Of a stretch of 64,000 nt of DNA, positions 1 to 9,430 are shown one piece after another. Within the stretch, counting starts at the first letter, position 1; every line of letters starts with the position of its first letter. The DNA is from Rhodococcus sp. B7740. GTDB lineage: Bacteria > Actinomycetota > Actinomycetes > Mycobacteriales > Mycobacteriaceae. The position numbers and the translations under genes were made by a program. The notes beneath the pieces were generated by a model. That model was not told the DNA's origin, searched no databases, and saw only the letters and a list, made by a program, of their open reading frames with translations. Where the stretch lies: positions 496,001 through 560,000 of the forward strand of contig NZ_CP010797.1 in the NCBI RefSeq assembly GCF_000954115.1, in the 5' to 3' direction.

Positions 1-923
1 GACCCAGTGGTTCGGGCAAGTCCACTCTGCTTCGCTCCATCGCCGGACTCGAGCAGCTCGACTCCGGTCGAGTGGTGCTCGCAGGCCAGGATGTGACGTG
101 GGTGAGTCCGCAGCGCCGCGAGATCGGATTCGTCTTCCAGCACTACGCGGCGTTCAAACACCTGACGGTGCGTGACAACGTCGCGTTCGGCCTTCAGATT
201 CGCAAGCGGCCCAAGGCCGAGATCGCCAAGAAGGTCGACGAGTTGCTCGAGATCGTGGGGCTGGCCGGTTTCCAGACCCGCTACCCGGCGCAGCTGTCCG
301 GTGGACAACGCCAGCGCATGGCACTGGCTCGCGCTCTCGCCGTCGACCCGCAGGTGCTGCTGCTCGACGAGCCCTTCGGCGCGCTCGACGCGAAGGTGCG
401 TGCCGATCTGCGGACGTGGCTGCGTCGGCTGCACGACGAGGTCCACGTCACCACCGTGCTGGTGACCCACGATCAGGAGGAGGCGCTCGACGTCGCCGAT
501 CGGATCGCGGTGCTGAACAAGGGCAGAATCGAACAGGTCGGCACCCCGGAGGATCTCTACGATCGCCCGGCCAACAATTTCGTGATGTCGTTCCTCGGTC
601 AGGTGGCCAAGCTCAACGGACTTCTGGTGCGGCCGCACGACATTCGCGTCGGACGCGACCCGTCGTTGGCGCAGGCTCAGGCGAGCGGGACGGCCGAATC
701 GGCCGGTGTGACGCGTGCCGTCGTCGAGCGGGTGGTGCACCTCGGCTTCGAGGTGAAGGTCGAATTGAAGAACGCGGCAACCGGTGAACTGTTCGCGGCC
801 CAGATCACCCGCGGAGACAGCGAGGCTCTCGGCCTGCGCGAGGGCGAGACCGTCTACGTACGAGCCACCCGCGTGCCCACGATCGCCGACGCCACCGACT
901 CGCGTGCGACGGTGGAGTCGTAG
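1..923 (+). CDS. cysA: Sulfate/thiosulfate ABC transporter ATP-binding protein CysA (5' end cut by window)
   Basis: The visible 306 residues form an ABC ATPase that energises sulfate or thiosulfate uptake at the inner face of the membrane. The frame opens directly in the Walker A loop (PSGSGKST); then come the Q-loop (FVFQHYAAF), signature [15 protein letters not shown], Walker [13 protein letters not shown] and the switch histidine THDQEEAL. The C-terminal part resembles the TOBE domain of CysA/PotA-type importers. About 30-40 N-terminal residues lie outside the window. The facing leftward gene cluster encodes sulfate reduction, which supports a sulfate rather than other anion substrate. Its last 70 bases overlap the convergent chelatase gene. 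Confidence 0.85.
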   Translation, partial: PSGSGKSTLLRSIAGLEQLDSGRVVLAGQDVTWVSPQRREIGFVFQHYAAFKHLTVRDNVAFGLQIRKRPKAEIAKKVDELLEIVGLAGFQTRYPAQLSGGQRQRMALARALAVDPQVLLLDEPFGALDAKVRADLRTWLRRLHDEVHVTTVLVTHDQEEALDVADRIAVLNKGRIEQVGTPEDLYDRPANNFVMSFLGQVAKLNGLLVRPHDIRVGRDPSLAQAQASGTAESAGVTRAVVERVVHLGFEVKVELKNAATGELFAAQITRGDSEALGLREGETVYVRATRVPTIADATDSRATVES

Positions 924-1624
924 CGGCGCGACGCCAGTTCGGCCACGGCCGGGTGCGCGCCGATGACCTCGGCGTGCACCACGTCCGGTAGGCCTGCCAC
1001 CGACGCTTCGATCCGGTCGGTGAGCAGTCCCGGGGCCAGGAACCAAGGTGCCACGACGATGCGGTCGGCTCCCAGCGCGCGCAGCTGTGCGATCGCGTCG
1101 GTGGGGGACGGGGAGACCGATGTGGCGAAGCAGGTAACGGCTCCGGCCCAGTGCGTTCCGGCGAGCAGCTTCTGTGCGATCACACGGGTGCGCTGATTCG
1201 CCGGTGCCACCGAGGAGCCGACGGCGGCCAGGGCGATGCCGACCGTCGAATCGGAGACTCCGACACCGGTATCGGCGATCCGATCACGGACCGCCTCGAT
1301 GAGGAGTCGGTCGTCTCCCAGAACCTCGGCCTGCCTGATCGACACGAGAGGGTGTCGCGTCCTCGCTGCGTCCAACAGCTCGGGCAGATCGACTTTCGCG
1401 TGGAAAGCCTTGCCCAGCAACATCGGAACGGCGACGATACGACTGTGACCGGCAGCGGCCAGGTCGTCGACTACCTGATCGACGCGGGGCTCGGAAAGAT
1501 CGAGAAACGCGACACGCACGTCCAGGTCCGGTCGCCGCCGACGCAGGACGTCGACGGCGCGGTGGACCGCTGCGCTCGAGCGCGGGTCACGGCTGCCGTG
1601 GGCAACCGCGATCAGTGCGCTCAC
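854..1624 (-). CDS. Sirohydrochlorin chelatase-like protein (CbiX/SirB family, two domains)
   Basis: A 256-residue protein with two CbiX-like halves. The first has the typical VAHGSRDPR start and a second His in [11 protein letters not shown]; the second half (from about residue 125, [11 protein letters not shown]) has lost the HGS motif. The family inserts Fe2+ or Co2+ into sirohydrochlorin; the siroheme made is the cofactor of the sulfite reductase encoded in the same operon. The GTG start overlaps the cysN stop by four bases (GTGA), so translation is probably coupled. It corresponds in position and length to M. tuberculosis Rv2393. The 3' end runs 70 bases into convergent cysA. Confidence 0.75.
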   Translation of the reverse strand: MSALIAVAHGSRDPRSSAAVHRAVDVLRRRRPDLDVRVAFLDLSEPRVDQVVDDLAAAGHSRIVAVPMLLGKAFHAKVDLPELLDAARTRHPLVSIRQAEVLGDDRLLIEAVRDRIADTGVGVSDSTVGIALAAVGSSVAPANQRTRVIAQKLLAGTHWAGAVTCFATSVSPSPTDAIAQLRALGADRIVVAPWFLAPGLLTDRIEASVAGLPDVVHAEVIGAHPAVAELASRRYDSTVARESVASAIVGTRVART

Positions 1625-2925
1625 GCCGGAACTGCCGACCCCAGCTCGACGGCAGCCAGAGCGTTACCCACGAGTCCGGCAGCCAACGTGTTGCCACCGG
1701 CGGGATCGATCAGCAGGAAGCTGCCCGTGTGCCTGTTGACGGCGTAGTCGTCCGCCACGATCGGCTCGGCGACGCGCACGGAGATGCGGCCGATCTCGTT
1801 GAGCTCCAACGACTCCGGTCCTTCGTGCGCGATGAGCTCCTGCTCGTCGAACCGTTCGACCAGTGTTCCGACGATGGCCTGAGTGGTGCGAGTGCCGTGC
1901 TTGAGCAACAGACGAGCACCCGGACGAAGCGGCTTCTCGGCGAGCCAGCACACAGTGGCCTCGAAGTCGCCGATCGGCTCGGGCGCATCCTGCGGTGAGG
2001 CGATGGTGTCGCCGCGGGAGACGTCGACGTCGTCGGCCAGGACGAGGGTGACGCTGCGTCCGGCATGAGCGGTACGCAACTCGCCGTCGGCGGTGTCGAT
2101 GCGCTCGACAGTGGTTCGGGTGCCGGAGGGCAGGATGACGACCTCGTCGCCGACGTCGACGGAGCCCGCTGCGACCTGCCCTGCGTATCCGCGATAATCC
2201 GGGAATTCCGCGGTGCGGGGCCGGATCACGTACTGCACGGGGAAACGCAGACCGACCCGGTGCGGTTCGGCATCGACCGGAACCGACTCGAGGTGCTCGA
2301 TGAGGGTCGGACCGTCGTAGTACGGGGTCTTGTCGGACTTCACCGCGACGTTGTCGCCGTGCAGTGCGGACACCGGGATCTCGATGACGTCCTCGCTGGA
2401 CCACCCGAGCGAGGAGGTCAGCGAGTTGAACTCGGCCGAGATCTCGGCGAACACCGTTGCCGGGTCCTCGACCAAATCGATCTTGTTGACCGCGAGCACC
2501 AGGCGCGGAACGCCGAGCAAGGCGAGAACCGCTGCGTGCCTACGAGTCTGGGTGATGACACCCTTGCGGGCATCGACCAGAAGGATGACCAGCTGAGCCG
2601 TCGACGCGCCGGAGACGGTGTTGCGGGTGTACTGCACGTGTCCGGGGGTATCGGCGAGCACGAAGGAGCGGTGCGGCGTCGCGAAGTAGCGGTAGGCGAC
2701 GTCGATGGTGATGCCCTGTTCGCGCTCGGCGCGTAGGCCGTCGACGAGCAGCGACAGGTCCGGTGTCGCCAGTCCCTTGTCCACCGAGGCCCGTGTTACG
2801 GCATCGATCTGGTCTGCCAGAACGGATTTGGTGTCGTACAACAGCCGTCCGACGAGGGTCGACTTACCGTCGTCGACGCTACCTGCGGTGGCGAGGCGAA
2901 GAAGTTGCGTTCCCGTGCTGCTCAT
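1621..2925 (-). CDS. cysN: Sulfate adenylyltransferase subunit 1 (GTPase), no APS kinase domain
   Basis: 434 residues. An EF-Tu-like GTPase that drives ATP sulfurylase (CysD) to make APS from sulfate and ATP. G1 is AGSVDDGKSTL, G3 DTPGHVQYTRN, G4 NKIDL, followed by two beta-barrel domains. The start ATG at 2925 overlaps the cysD stop (ATGA). The reading frame stays open upstream for another 81 codons, but that part has Arg-rich shadow composition and lies inside cysD, so it is excluded. Mycobacterial CysN is commonly fused to a CysC APS kinase (about 610 residues); here the protein stops after the GTPase part. That fits the CysH present, which can reduce APS directly. Confidence 0.9.
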   Translation of the reverse strand: MSSTGTQLLRLATAGSVDDGKSTLVGRLLYDTKSVLADQIDAVTRASVDKGLATPDLSLLVDGLRAEREQGITIDVAYRYFATPHRSFVLADTPGHVQYTRNTVSGASTAQLVILLVDARKGVITQTRRHAAVLALLGVPRLVLAVNKIDLVEDPATVFAEISAEFNSLTSSLGWSSEDVIEIPVSALHGDNVAVKSDKTPYYDGPTLIEHLESVPVDAEPHRVGLRFPVQYVIRPRTAEFPDYRGYAGQVAAGSVDVGDEVVILPSGTRTTVERIDTADGELRTAHAGRSVTLVLADDVDVSRGDTIASPQDAPEPIGDFEATVCWLAEKPLRPGARLLLKHGTRTTQAIVGTLVERFDEQELIAHEGPESLELNEIGRISVRVAEPIVADDYAVNRHTGSFLLIDPAGGNTLAAGLVGNALAAVELGSAVPA

Positions 2926-3869
2926 CAGAAGTATCCTTCTCGTTTGCGATCTTCCATGGCAGCCTCGGAGACGCGGTCGTCTCCGCGGGTGGCTCCGCGT
3001 TCGGTCAGTCGTGACGCCGCTACTTCGGCGAGGATTGCCTGGTTGTCGGCGGCCTCGGACAGCACGGCACCGGTGGTGGATCCGTCGCCGACGGTGCGGT
3101 AGCGCACCGACAGGGTCTGCAGCTCTTCGCCCTCGGCCGGTCCGCCCCAGACGCCGGGCGTCATCCACATGCCGTCGCGCTGATACACCGGGCGCTGGTG
3201 GGCGTAGTAGATGCTGGCCAACTCCACATCGTCACGGGCGATGTAGCGCCAGATATCGAGTTCGGTGAAGTTGCTGAGCGGGAACACACGCACCTGCTCG
3301 CCGGGAGAGTGCTTGCCGTTGTACAGGTTCCACAGTTCGGGGCGCTGCTTCTTGGGCTCCCATTGGCCGAATGCGTTGCGCAGCGAGAAGATTCGTTCCT
3401 TGGCGCGGGCGCGTTCCTCGTCGCGTCGAGCACCACCGAACACGGCATCGAACCGGTTCTCGGAGATCGCGTCGAGAAGAGGCACGGTCTGCAGCGGGTT
3501 GCGGATGCCGTCGGGACGCTCGGTGAGGCGTCCGTCGGCGAGGTACTCCTCGACGCTGGCCACGTGCAGGCGCAGGTTGTACTTGGCGACCACGTGATCG
3601 CGGAAGTCCAGCACCTCCTGCAGGTTGTGGCCGGTGTCGACGTGGAGCAGCGCGAACGGCAGGGGAGCGGGCCAGAACGCCTTGATCGCCAGGTGCAGCA
3701 GAACGGTCGAGTCCTTGCCGCCGGAGAACAGGATGACGGGGCGCTCGAACTCGCCCGCCACCTCGCGGAAGATGTGGATGGCCTCGGATTCGAGTGCGTC
3801 GAGGGTGTCGAACCGATCTGCATCGAGATGGGTTCGACCGACGGTTGCCGAGGTGAGGTCGAGTGTCAT
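2925..3869 (-). CDS. cysD: Sulfate adenylyltransferase subunit 2
   Basis: 314 residues, catalytic ATP sulfurylase subunit of the PAPS reductase/ATP-PPase superfamily. The PP-loop is FSGGKDSTVLLHL near residue 50, followed by LLHVDTGHNLQEV and FGGARRDEERARAKER. ATG at 3869 overlaps the cysH stop by four bases (ATGA), and its own stop overlaps the cysN start, so cysH-cysD-cysN are translationally coupled. CysD forms a heterodimer with CysN, which is encoded next. Length is normal for the family (about 300-310). Confidence 0.93.
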   Translation of the reverse strand: MTLDLTSATVGRTHLDADRFDTLDALESEAIHIFREVAGEFERPVILFSGGKDSTVLLHLAIKAFWPAPLPFALLHVDTGHNLQEVLDFRDHVVAKYNLRLHVASVEEYLADGRLTERPDGIRNPLQTVPLLDAISENRFDAVFGGARRDEERARAKERIFSLRNAFGQWEPKKQRPELWNLYNGKHSPGEQVRVFPLSNFTELDIWRYIARDDVELASIYYAHQRPVYQRDGMWMTPGVWGGPAEGEELQTLSVRYRTVGDGSTTGAVLSEAADNQAILAEVAASRLTERGATRGDDRVSEAAMEDRKREGYF

Positions 3870-4576
3870 GAGGCGTGCAACCCACATTCGGTCTTGGCCT
3901 TGCCGGCCCAACGACCGCTGCGCGGGTCGGCTCCGGGGGCAGGTTTGACGGTGCACGGTGCGCACCCGATGGACGGATAGCCCTCGTCGACGAGGGGATT
4001 GACCAGAATCGAATGCTCGTCGATGTAGGCCTGCATCTGCTCGTCCGACCACGGTGCGATCGGGTTGATCTTGACCAGGCCGAAAGCGTCGTCGAACGAG
4101 ATCAGCGGAGCGTTGGCACGGGTAGGGGCCTCCACTCGCCGGATACCGGTGACCCAGGCGCTGTAGTTCGCCAGTTCCTTCTTCAAGGGTGCGACCTTGC
4201 GCATCGCGCAGCACCGGTTGGGCTCGCGGGCGAACAGGTCCTTGCCCTCGATCGAATCCTGTTCGGCAACAGTCTTCTCGGCGCGGGCATTGACGACGTT
4301 GACGCCGTAGACGGCCTCGACGGCGTCGCGCGTTCCGATGGTCTCGGCGAAGTGGTAGCCGGTGTCGAGGAACAGCACGTCCACACCCGGGTGAACCTGT
4401 GCGGCGAGGTGAACGAGAACCCCGTCCTGCATGTTGGAGGCAACGATGAAGTCGTTACCGAAGGTGTCCTCGGTCCACTGCAGCAGCTCCAGTGGGCTCG
4501 CCCCGTCGAGTTCGCGGGCACCGCGCTCGGCGATGTCCTTCAGTTCCTCCACCGTCAAATTCAGCCTGGTAGTCAT
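3866..4576 (-). CDS. cysH: Adenylyl-sulfate (APS) reductase, Fe-S type
   Basis: 236 residues. Reduces APS (or PAPS) to sulfite with thioredoxin. The paired cysteines EPNRCCAMRK and SIGCAPC mark the [4Fe-4S]-containing, APS-using class; the C-terminal KTECGLH motif carries the catalytic cysteine. The start ATG at 4576 overlaps the sir stop by four bases. The APS-type cluster explains why no APS kinase is needed in this locus. Confidence 0.92.
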   Translation of the reverse strand: MTTRLNLTVEELKDIAERGARELDGASPLELLQWTEDTFGNDFIVASNMQDGVLVHLAAQVHPGVDVLFLDTGYHFAETIGTRDAVEAVYGVNVVNARAEKTVAEQDSIEGKDLFAREPNRCCAMRKVAPLKKELANYSAWVTGIRRVEAPTRANAPLISFDDAFGLVKINPIAPWSDEQMQAYIDEHSILVNPLVDEGYPSIGCAPCTVKPAPGADPRSGRWAGKAKTECGLHAS

Positions 4577-6291
4577 CGCAAATCCGCCTCGTCTGCTCGC
4601 ACGGCCCACTGAGCGAACCGTTCGCCGTCCTCGCGGTGCTTGTCGAAATTGCGCACCACTCTGTCGATGTAATCTCCCAGCTCGGAGCTGTTCACCTTGT
4701 GCTGGCGCAACTTTCGGCCGAACGCACTGTCCAGACCGAGGCTGCCTCCGAGATGAACCTGGAAACCCTCGATCTGATTCCCGGCTCCGTCGTCGACCAA
4801 CTGCCCCTTGAAGCCGATGTCCGCGATCTGCGACCGTGCGCACGAGTTGGGGCAGCCGTTGATGTTGATCGTGATCGGAACGTCGAGTCGACTGTTGATG
4901 TCGGACAGGCGCTCTTCGAGCTCCGGCACCAGAACCTGTGAACGCTTGCGGGTTTCGGCGAACGAGAGCTTGCAGAACTCGATGCCGCTGCAGGCCATCA
5001 GGTTCTTGCGCCAGTGCGACGGCCGGGCAGGAAGGCCCAGCGCATCGAGATCGGAGATCAGCTGTTCGAGCGTCTCGTCGGGAACGTCGAGCACGATCAG
5101 CTTCTGGTACGGCGTGAATCGCACGCGATCCGATCCGGCCTTCTCGGCGGCGTCGGCGACGGCGGCGAGGACAGTGCCCGAGACACGCCCCGCGATGGGT
5201 GCCACGCCGACGGCGTTGAGGCCGTTCTTGAGCTTCTGGATGCCGACGTGGTCGCGGGGCCGAGCGGGCTTCTCGGGAGCCGGGCCGTCGATGAGCTTGC
5301 GGTGCAGGTACTCGTCTTCGAGGACCTGGCGGAACTTCTCGATGCCCCAGTCCTTGATGAGGAACTTCAGGCGCGCCTTGGTGCGAAGCCGGCGGTATCC
5401 GTAGTCGCGGAAGATCGAGACGACGCCCTCCCACACATCGGGAACGTCCTCGAGCGGGACCCAGACGCCGACGCGCTGCGCGAGCATGGGGTTGGTGGAC
5501 AGTCCGCCGCCGACCCACAGGTCCAGACCCGGTCCGTGCTCGGGATGCACCACGCCGACGAAGGCGCAGTCGTTGATCTCGTGCACCACGTCCTGCAGGC
5601 CGGAGATCGCCGTCTTGAACTTGCGCGGCAGATTGGAGTACTCGGGCTTGCCGATGTAGCGCTCGACGATCTCGTCGATGGCGGAGGTGGGGTCGAGGAT
5701 CTCGTCGACGGCCTCGCCTGCGAGCGGGGAGCCGAGAACGACACGGGGGCAGTCGCCGCACGCTTCGGTGGTCTTCAGGCCGACCGCTTCGATTCGACGC
5801 CAGATCTCGGGGACGTTCTCCACCTCGATCCAGTGGAACTGCACGTTCTCCCGATCGGAGAGGTCGGCGGTGTCGCGGCCGAAGTCCTGGGAGATCTGCG
5901 CCAGTGTGCGAAGCTGCTCGAGATTCAACGCGCCCGCGTCGCAGCGAATGCGCATCATGAAGTACTTGGCCTCGAGCAGGTCGATGTTGTCGTCACCGGT
6001 GAACGTGCCGTCGTAGCCCTGTTCGCGCTGGGTGTAGAGGCCCCACCACCGGAAACGGCCGCGAAGATCGCCCTTGTCGATGCTGTCGAAACCCTGCTTG
6101 GAGTAGATGTTCTCGATGCGGGCACGCACGTTGAGCGGGTTGTCGTCCTTCTTGGACTGCTCGTTGGCGTTCAGTGGCTCCCGGTAACCCAGTGCCCACT
6201 GGCCCTCGGCCCGACGCTTGGTCGGCCGCGGCGTGCGCTCCCGTGGTGTGGCGGGGACAGCGTCGGTGGTCGCGTCGCTGGTCGACGACAT
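4573..6291 (-). CDS. sir: Ferredoxin-dependent assimilatory sulfite reductase
   Basis: 572 residues. Reduces sulfite to sulfide using siroheme and a [4Fe-4S] cluster. The cluster/siroheme ligands are visible as MACSGIEFCKL followed by NINGCPNSCARSQ (C-x5-C...C-x3-C), with two ferredoxin-like half domains and the family segment ACGDCPR. The start at 6291 is preceded by AGGAG six bases upstream; an open extension to 6522 has no coding character. It heads the operon sir-cysH-cysD-cysN-chelatase, matching nirA/sirA-cysH in mycobacteria. A cysteine-rich leader peptide lies upstream. Confidence 0.92.
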   Translation of the reverse strand: MSSTSDATTDAVPATPRERTPRPTKRRAEGQWALGYREPLNANEQSKKDDNPLNVRARIENIYSKQGFDSIDKGDLRGRFRWWGLYTQREQGYDGTFTGDDNIDLLEAKYFMMRIRCDAGALNLEQLRTLAQISQDFGRDTADLSDRENVQFHWIEVENVPEIWRRIEAVGLKTTEACGDCPRVVLGSPLAGEAVDEILDPTSAIDEIVERYIGKPEYSNLPRKFKTAISGLQDVVHEINDCAFVGVVHPEHGPGLDLWVGGGLSTNPMLAQRVGVWVPLEDVPDVWEGVVSIFRDYGYRRLRTKARLKFLIKDWGIEKFRQVLEDEYLHRKLIDGPAPEKPARPRDHVGIQKLKNGLNAVGVAPIAGRVSGTVLAAVADAAEKAGSDRVRFTPYQKLIVLDVPDETLEQLISDLDALGLPARPSHWRKNLMACSGIEFCKLSFAETRKRSQVLVPELEERLSDINSRLDVPITININGCPNSCARSQIADIGFKGQLVDDGAGNQIEGFQVHLGGSLGLDSAFGRKLRQHKVNSSELGDYIDRVVRNFDKHREDGERFAQWAVRADEADLR

Positions 6292-6407
6292 GCATTGCTC
6301 CTGCATCTTTGTGCTGGCCGGTAACCGGGACGAAACCGCGGACATCTGCGCTTTCGACGACAGCGGGAAACCGGTGGATCGAATGGACGTGCTCGAAGGA
6401 GGGCTGG

Positions 6408-6509
6408 TCAGCAGCCGGTCGTGTGTCGACACGACGCGCTGCAGACACGGCCGAGATCGACGTGGCGGCGCGCCACGAGTCGAATTCCTGAGTCGGTCAC
6501 GGGAGCCAT
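6408..6509 (-). CDS. Cysteine-rich leader peptide upstream of sir (putative attenuator)
   Basis: A 33-codon frame reading MAPVTDSG..., with core LVARRHVDLGRVCSASC and the end HTTGC-stop. The R-[RL]-H-x-D-L-x-R-x-x-S-x-x-C pattern is typical of short leader peptides annotated before sulfur and other genes in actinobacteria. Cysteine-responsive, polycysteine leader ORFs before sulfur operons are described in mycobacteria. Three of the last eleven residues are Cys. It ends 117 bases before the sir start. I infer that ribosome stalling at Cys codons under cysteine shortage raises sir-operon expression. The start could instead be one of two in-frame GTG codons (codon 4 or 12). Confidence 0.65.
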   Translation of the reverse strand: MAPVTDSGIRLVARRHVDLGRVCSASCRHTTGC

Positions 6510-6546
6510 TGTGCCACGTCATCGCGGCGACGGACGACGGCGGCAG

Positions 6547-6574
6547 CTATTTACCCCGATTTCGGGGTAAATAG
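6547..6574. promoter_or_regulatory. Perfect 28-bp palindrome between sir leader and hemW
   Basis: A 13-base arm CTATTTACCCCGA, two-base centre TT, and its exact reverse complement. Both outer ends contain TAAATA, a possible -10 for divergent transcription toward hemW and toward the sir leader. The AT-rich flanks, position between divergent genes and symmetry suggest an operator for a dimeric regulator rather than a terminator. The regulator is unknown. Confidence 0.55.
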
Positions 6575-6614
6575 GCTGGCAGGGCGAGTGGGATCGGGTG
6601 GGCCTGGACTCTGG

Positions 6615-6620
6615 GACACT
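6615..6620 (+). promoter_or_regulatory. Putative -10 of leaderless hemW transcript
   Basis: GACACT ends seven bases before the GTG start of hemW, the spacing expected when transcription starts at the first base of the start codon. recO has the same element and spacing. Confidence 0.4.
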
Positions 6621-6627
6621 GGAGGGC

Positions 6628-7839
6628 GTGAATACCGTCCTACCCGTCCCGTCCACCTTCGAGCTGCCGACCGAGGCATTCGACGGGGTGGGGGACCGCG
6701 CATTCGGGATCTACGTGCACGTCCCGTTCTGCGCCACCCGATGTGGGTACTGCGACTTCAACACCTACACGGCCGGTGAACTGGGAACGTCGGCGTCACC
6801 GCAGTCCTGGTTGGAGGGCCTGCGACGTGAGTTGGACATCGCTGCGGGGCTGATCCAGGCCGGTACGGGCCGCGTTCCGACGGCAGACACCGTCTTCGTC
6901 GGCGGTGGCACGCCGTCATTGCTCGGGGGCGACGGGTTGGCCGACGTCCTGGGGGCGGTGCGGTCCAGCTTCGGCCTGACCGACGGCGGCGAGGTGACCA
7001 CGGAATCCAACCCCGAATCGACGTCGCCTCGATTCTTCGACCGGCTCCGTGATGCGGGCTTCACTCGTATCTCGCTCGGAATGCAGTCCGCTGCGCCACA
7101 CGTGCTCGCCGTGCTCGATCGCACGCACACGCCGGGTCGCGCGGTCGCCGCAGCCAAGGAAGCACGTGCGGCGGGATTCGAGCACGTCAATCTCGACCTC
7201 ATCTACGGCACCCCGGGCGAGCGTGACAGTGACCTGGACCAGTCTCTCGCCGCGGTTCTCGACGCCGGTGTCGACCACGTCTCGGCCTACGCGCTGATCG
7301 TCGAGGACGGCACCGCCATGGCCCGCAAGGTTCGCCGAGGTGAGCTGCCTGCCCCCGACGACGACGTACTGGCGAGCCGATACGAGCGCATCGACACGGC
7401 GTTGAACGCCGCAGGCCTGTCCTGGTACGAGGTGTCGAACTGGGCCACCGACACCGCAGCGCAGTGCCGCCACAACATCGGCTACTGGGACGGCGGCGAC
7501 TGGTGGGGCGCGGGACCCGGTGCACACAGTCACATCGGCGGCACCCGGTTCTGGAACGTCAAGCACCCGGCCGCATACGCCGATCGCCTCGCCGCAGGTC
7601 ACCTACCGGTGATGGGCAGCGAACTGCTCAGCGCCGAGGATCGACACCTCGAGGAGCTGATGTTGACCGTGCGGCTCCGCTCGGGAGTGCCGAGAACTCT
7701 GCTGGGGCCGGCCGAGCGCGCCGCTGCCGAGCAGACCGTCGCGGACGGGTTGATGGTGGCCCGGGGTGACCATCTCGTGCTGACCGACCGAGGCAGACTG
7801 CTGGCCGACGCGGTGGTGCGCACCATCACGGCCGCCTGA
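6628..7839 (+). CDS. hemW: HemW-like radical SAM protein (heme chaperone)
   Basis: 403 residues from GTG 6628. A radical SAM protein with the CxxxCxxC cluster at Cys35-Cys39-Cys42 (PFCATRCGYCDF), followed by the GGGTPS motif. HemW binds heme and delivers it to acceptor proteins; it was long annotated as coproporphyrinogen III oxidase HemN but lacks that activity in tested cases. The length (about 380-400) and N-terminus fit HemW. Start choice rests on the -10 seven bases upstream; a GTG at 6598 in frame is an alternative. Confidence 0.85.
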   Translation: MNTVLPVPSTFELPTEAFDGVGDRAFGIYVHVPFCATRCGYCDFNTYTAGELGTSASPQSWLEGLRRELDIAAGLIQAGTGRVPTADTVFVGGGTPSLLGGDGLADVLGAVRSSFGLTDGGEVTTESNPESTSPRFFDRLRDAGFTRISLGMQSAAPHVLAVLDRTHTPGRAVAAAKEARAAGFEHVNLDLIYGTPGERDSDLDQSLAAVLDAGVDHVSAYALIVEDGTAMARKVRRGELPAPDDDVLASRYERIDTALNAAGLSWYEVSNWATDTAAQCRHNIGYWDGGDWWGAGPGAHSHIGGTRFWNVKHPAAYADRLAAGHLPVMGSELLSAEDRHLEELMLTVRLRSGVPRTLLGPAERAAAEQTVADGLMVARGDHLVLTDRGRLLADAVVRTITAA

Positions 7840-7849
7840 AAAACCTGGC

Positions 7850-8155
7850 TCAGGCTCCGAGGGCGTCGTAGTCGAACACCCTGGCGTGCAACACAGTTCG
7901 ATTTCTCAGTGCCGCACGCACAGCGCGGTGCAAGCCGTCCTCGAGATAGATGACGCCGCGGAACTGCACCGCGTGGGGAAACAGATCGCCGTAGAAGGTG
8001 GAGTCCTCGGACAGCAATCTGTCCAGCTCGAGCACCTTGGTGGTGGTGACGATCTCGTCCAGGCGGAGCTGGCGCGGCGGGATTCTCGACCAGTCGCGGA
8101 TGGACAGGCCGTGCTCGGGGTACGGCTTTCCGTCACGAACACCCTTGAAGATCAT
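7850..8155 (-). CDS. Conserved hypothetical protein next to hrcA
   Basis: 101 residues starting MIFKGVRDGKPYPEHGL. The segment IYLEDGLHRAVRAALRNR resembles the conserved loop of ParB/Srx-like folds (a GxHR motif), but the match is short. It is divergent from hrcA and occupies the position of a small conserved protein beside hrcA in mycobacteria (Rv2375). Its 3' end lies 10 bases from the end of hemW. An upstream in-frame extension to 8299 has low coding quality. No function can be assigned. Confidence 0.6.
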   Translation of the reverse strand: MIFKGVRDGKPYPEHGLSIRDWSRIPPRQLRLDEIVTTTKVLELDRLLSEDSTFYGDLFPHAVQFRGVIYLEDGLHRAVRAALRNRTVLHARVFDYDALGA

Positions 8156-8288
8156 CGCGAGCCTCGAGCCGCTGGACCGAATCGAAAGAACGTTTCCACT
8201 CGGACCACAGTAAGGCCTTGCACGAGCATGTGTTCGCCGGCTACTAGACTCGAGCGACGATTGGAAACGAGAACGGAGGTGGGCACCG

Positions 8289-9332
8289 ATGTCGAGCACC
8301 GACGACAGGCGGTTCGAGGTTCTACGAGCGATCGTGGCGGACTACGTGTCCACCCAGGAACCCGTGGGTTCGCGTGCGCTGGTCGAGCGCCACAACCTGG
8401 GAGTGTCCAGTGCAACGGTGCGCAACGACATGGCTGTGCTCGAGGCCGAGGGCTACATCGCCCAGCCGCACACCAGCTCCGGTCGGGTGCCGACCGACAA
8501 GGGCTATCGGCAGTTCGTCGACCGGATAGCCGACGTCAAGCCACTGTCTGCTGCCGAACGTCGCGCCATCCTGGAGTTTCTCGAGAACGGCGTCGACCTG
8601 GACGACGTGTTGCGACGCGGCGTTCGATTACTGGCCCAGTTGACCCGCCAGGTGGCCGTGGTGCAGTACCCCACGCTGTCGGCGTCCTCGGTGCGCCACC
8701 TGGAGGTGGTGGCGCTCACCCCGGCCCGGCTGCTGCTGGTGCTCATCACCGACTCCGGTCGAGTCGATCAGCGCATCGTCGAACTCGGTGACGTGATCGA
8801 CGACGAGAACTTGGCTCAGCTGCGGCGCCTCCTCGGTGGTGCGCTGGAAGGCAAGCGGCTGGCGGCGGCGTCGGCTGCGGTGGCCGAACTCGCCGAGAAC
8901 GCCCCGCCCGCGCTGCGCGACGCGATGATTCGATCGGCAACGGTGCTGGTGGAATCACTCGTCGAGCACCCCGAGGAACGCCTGGTACTCGGCGGCACGG
9001 CGAACCTGACGCGCAACGCCGCGGACTTCGCGGGCGACGCGGGGTTTCCCGGGTCGCTCAGAGCGGTACTCGAGGCACTGGAAGAGCAAGTGGTGGTGCT
9101 CAAGCTGCTCGCCGTGACACAGGACACCCGAACGGTGACGGTGCGGATCGGCGAGGAAACGCAGGTCGAGGAGATGCGCGGAACGTCGGTGATTTCCACC
9201 GGGTACGGGTCGGCTGGCATGGTCCTCGGAGGAATGGGTGTTCTCGGGCCGACCCGAATGGACTACCCAGGAACAATCGCGTCGGTCGCCGCGGTTGCCA
9301 GGTACATCGGCGAGGTCCTGGCCGAACGCTGA
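8289..9332 (+). CDS. hrcA: Heat-inducible transcription repressor HrcA
   Basis: 347 residues. An N-terminal winged helix (residues about 1-75, with [17 protein letters not shown]) is followed by a GAF-like dimerisation domain. HrcA represses chaperone genes through CIRCE operators, and its folding depends on GroEL. It is directly followed by dnaJ, as in other actinobacteria. RBS GGAGGT lies nine bases before ATG. No CIRCE element is seen in front of the gene itself. Confidence 0.93.
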   Translation: MSSTDDRRFEVLRAIVADYVSTQEPVGSRALVERHNLGVSSATVRNDMAVLEAEGYIAQPHTSSGRVPTDKGYRQFVDRIADVKPLSAAERRAILEFLENGVDLDDVLRRGVRLLAQLTRQVAVVQYPTLSASSVRHLEVVALTPARLLLVLITDSGRVDQRIVELGDVIDDENLAQLRRLLGGALEGKRLAAASAAVAELAENAPPALRDAMIRSATVLVESLVEHPEERLVLGGTANLTRNAADFAGDAGFPGSLRAVLEALEEQVVVLKLLAVTQDTRTVTVRIGEETQVEEMRGTSVISTGYGSAGMVLGGMGVLGPTRMDYPGTIASVAAVARYIGEVLAER

Positions 9333-9430
9333 CGACGAGCGAGAACCGATCGAACGACGGCCGCGGGGGCGCGGGCGGCCGCACACAGCACTATCGAACG
9401 AGATTCATCTTCTAGGACGAAAGAGACGAC

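Noticed and set aside
8156-8288. CIRCE operator before hrcA
   Set aside because: No TTAGCACTC-N9-GAGTGCTAA-like repeat is present in the intergenic region.
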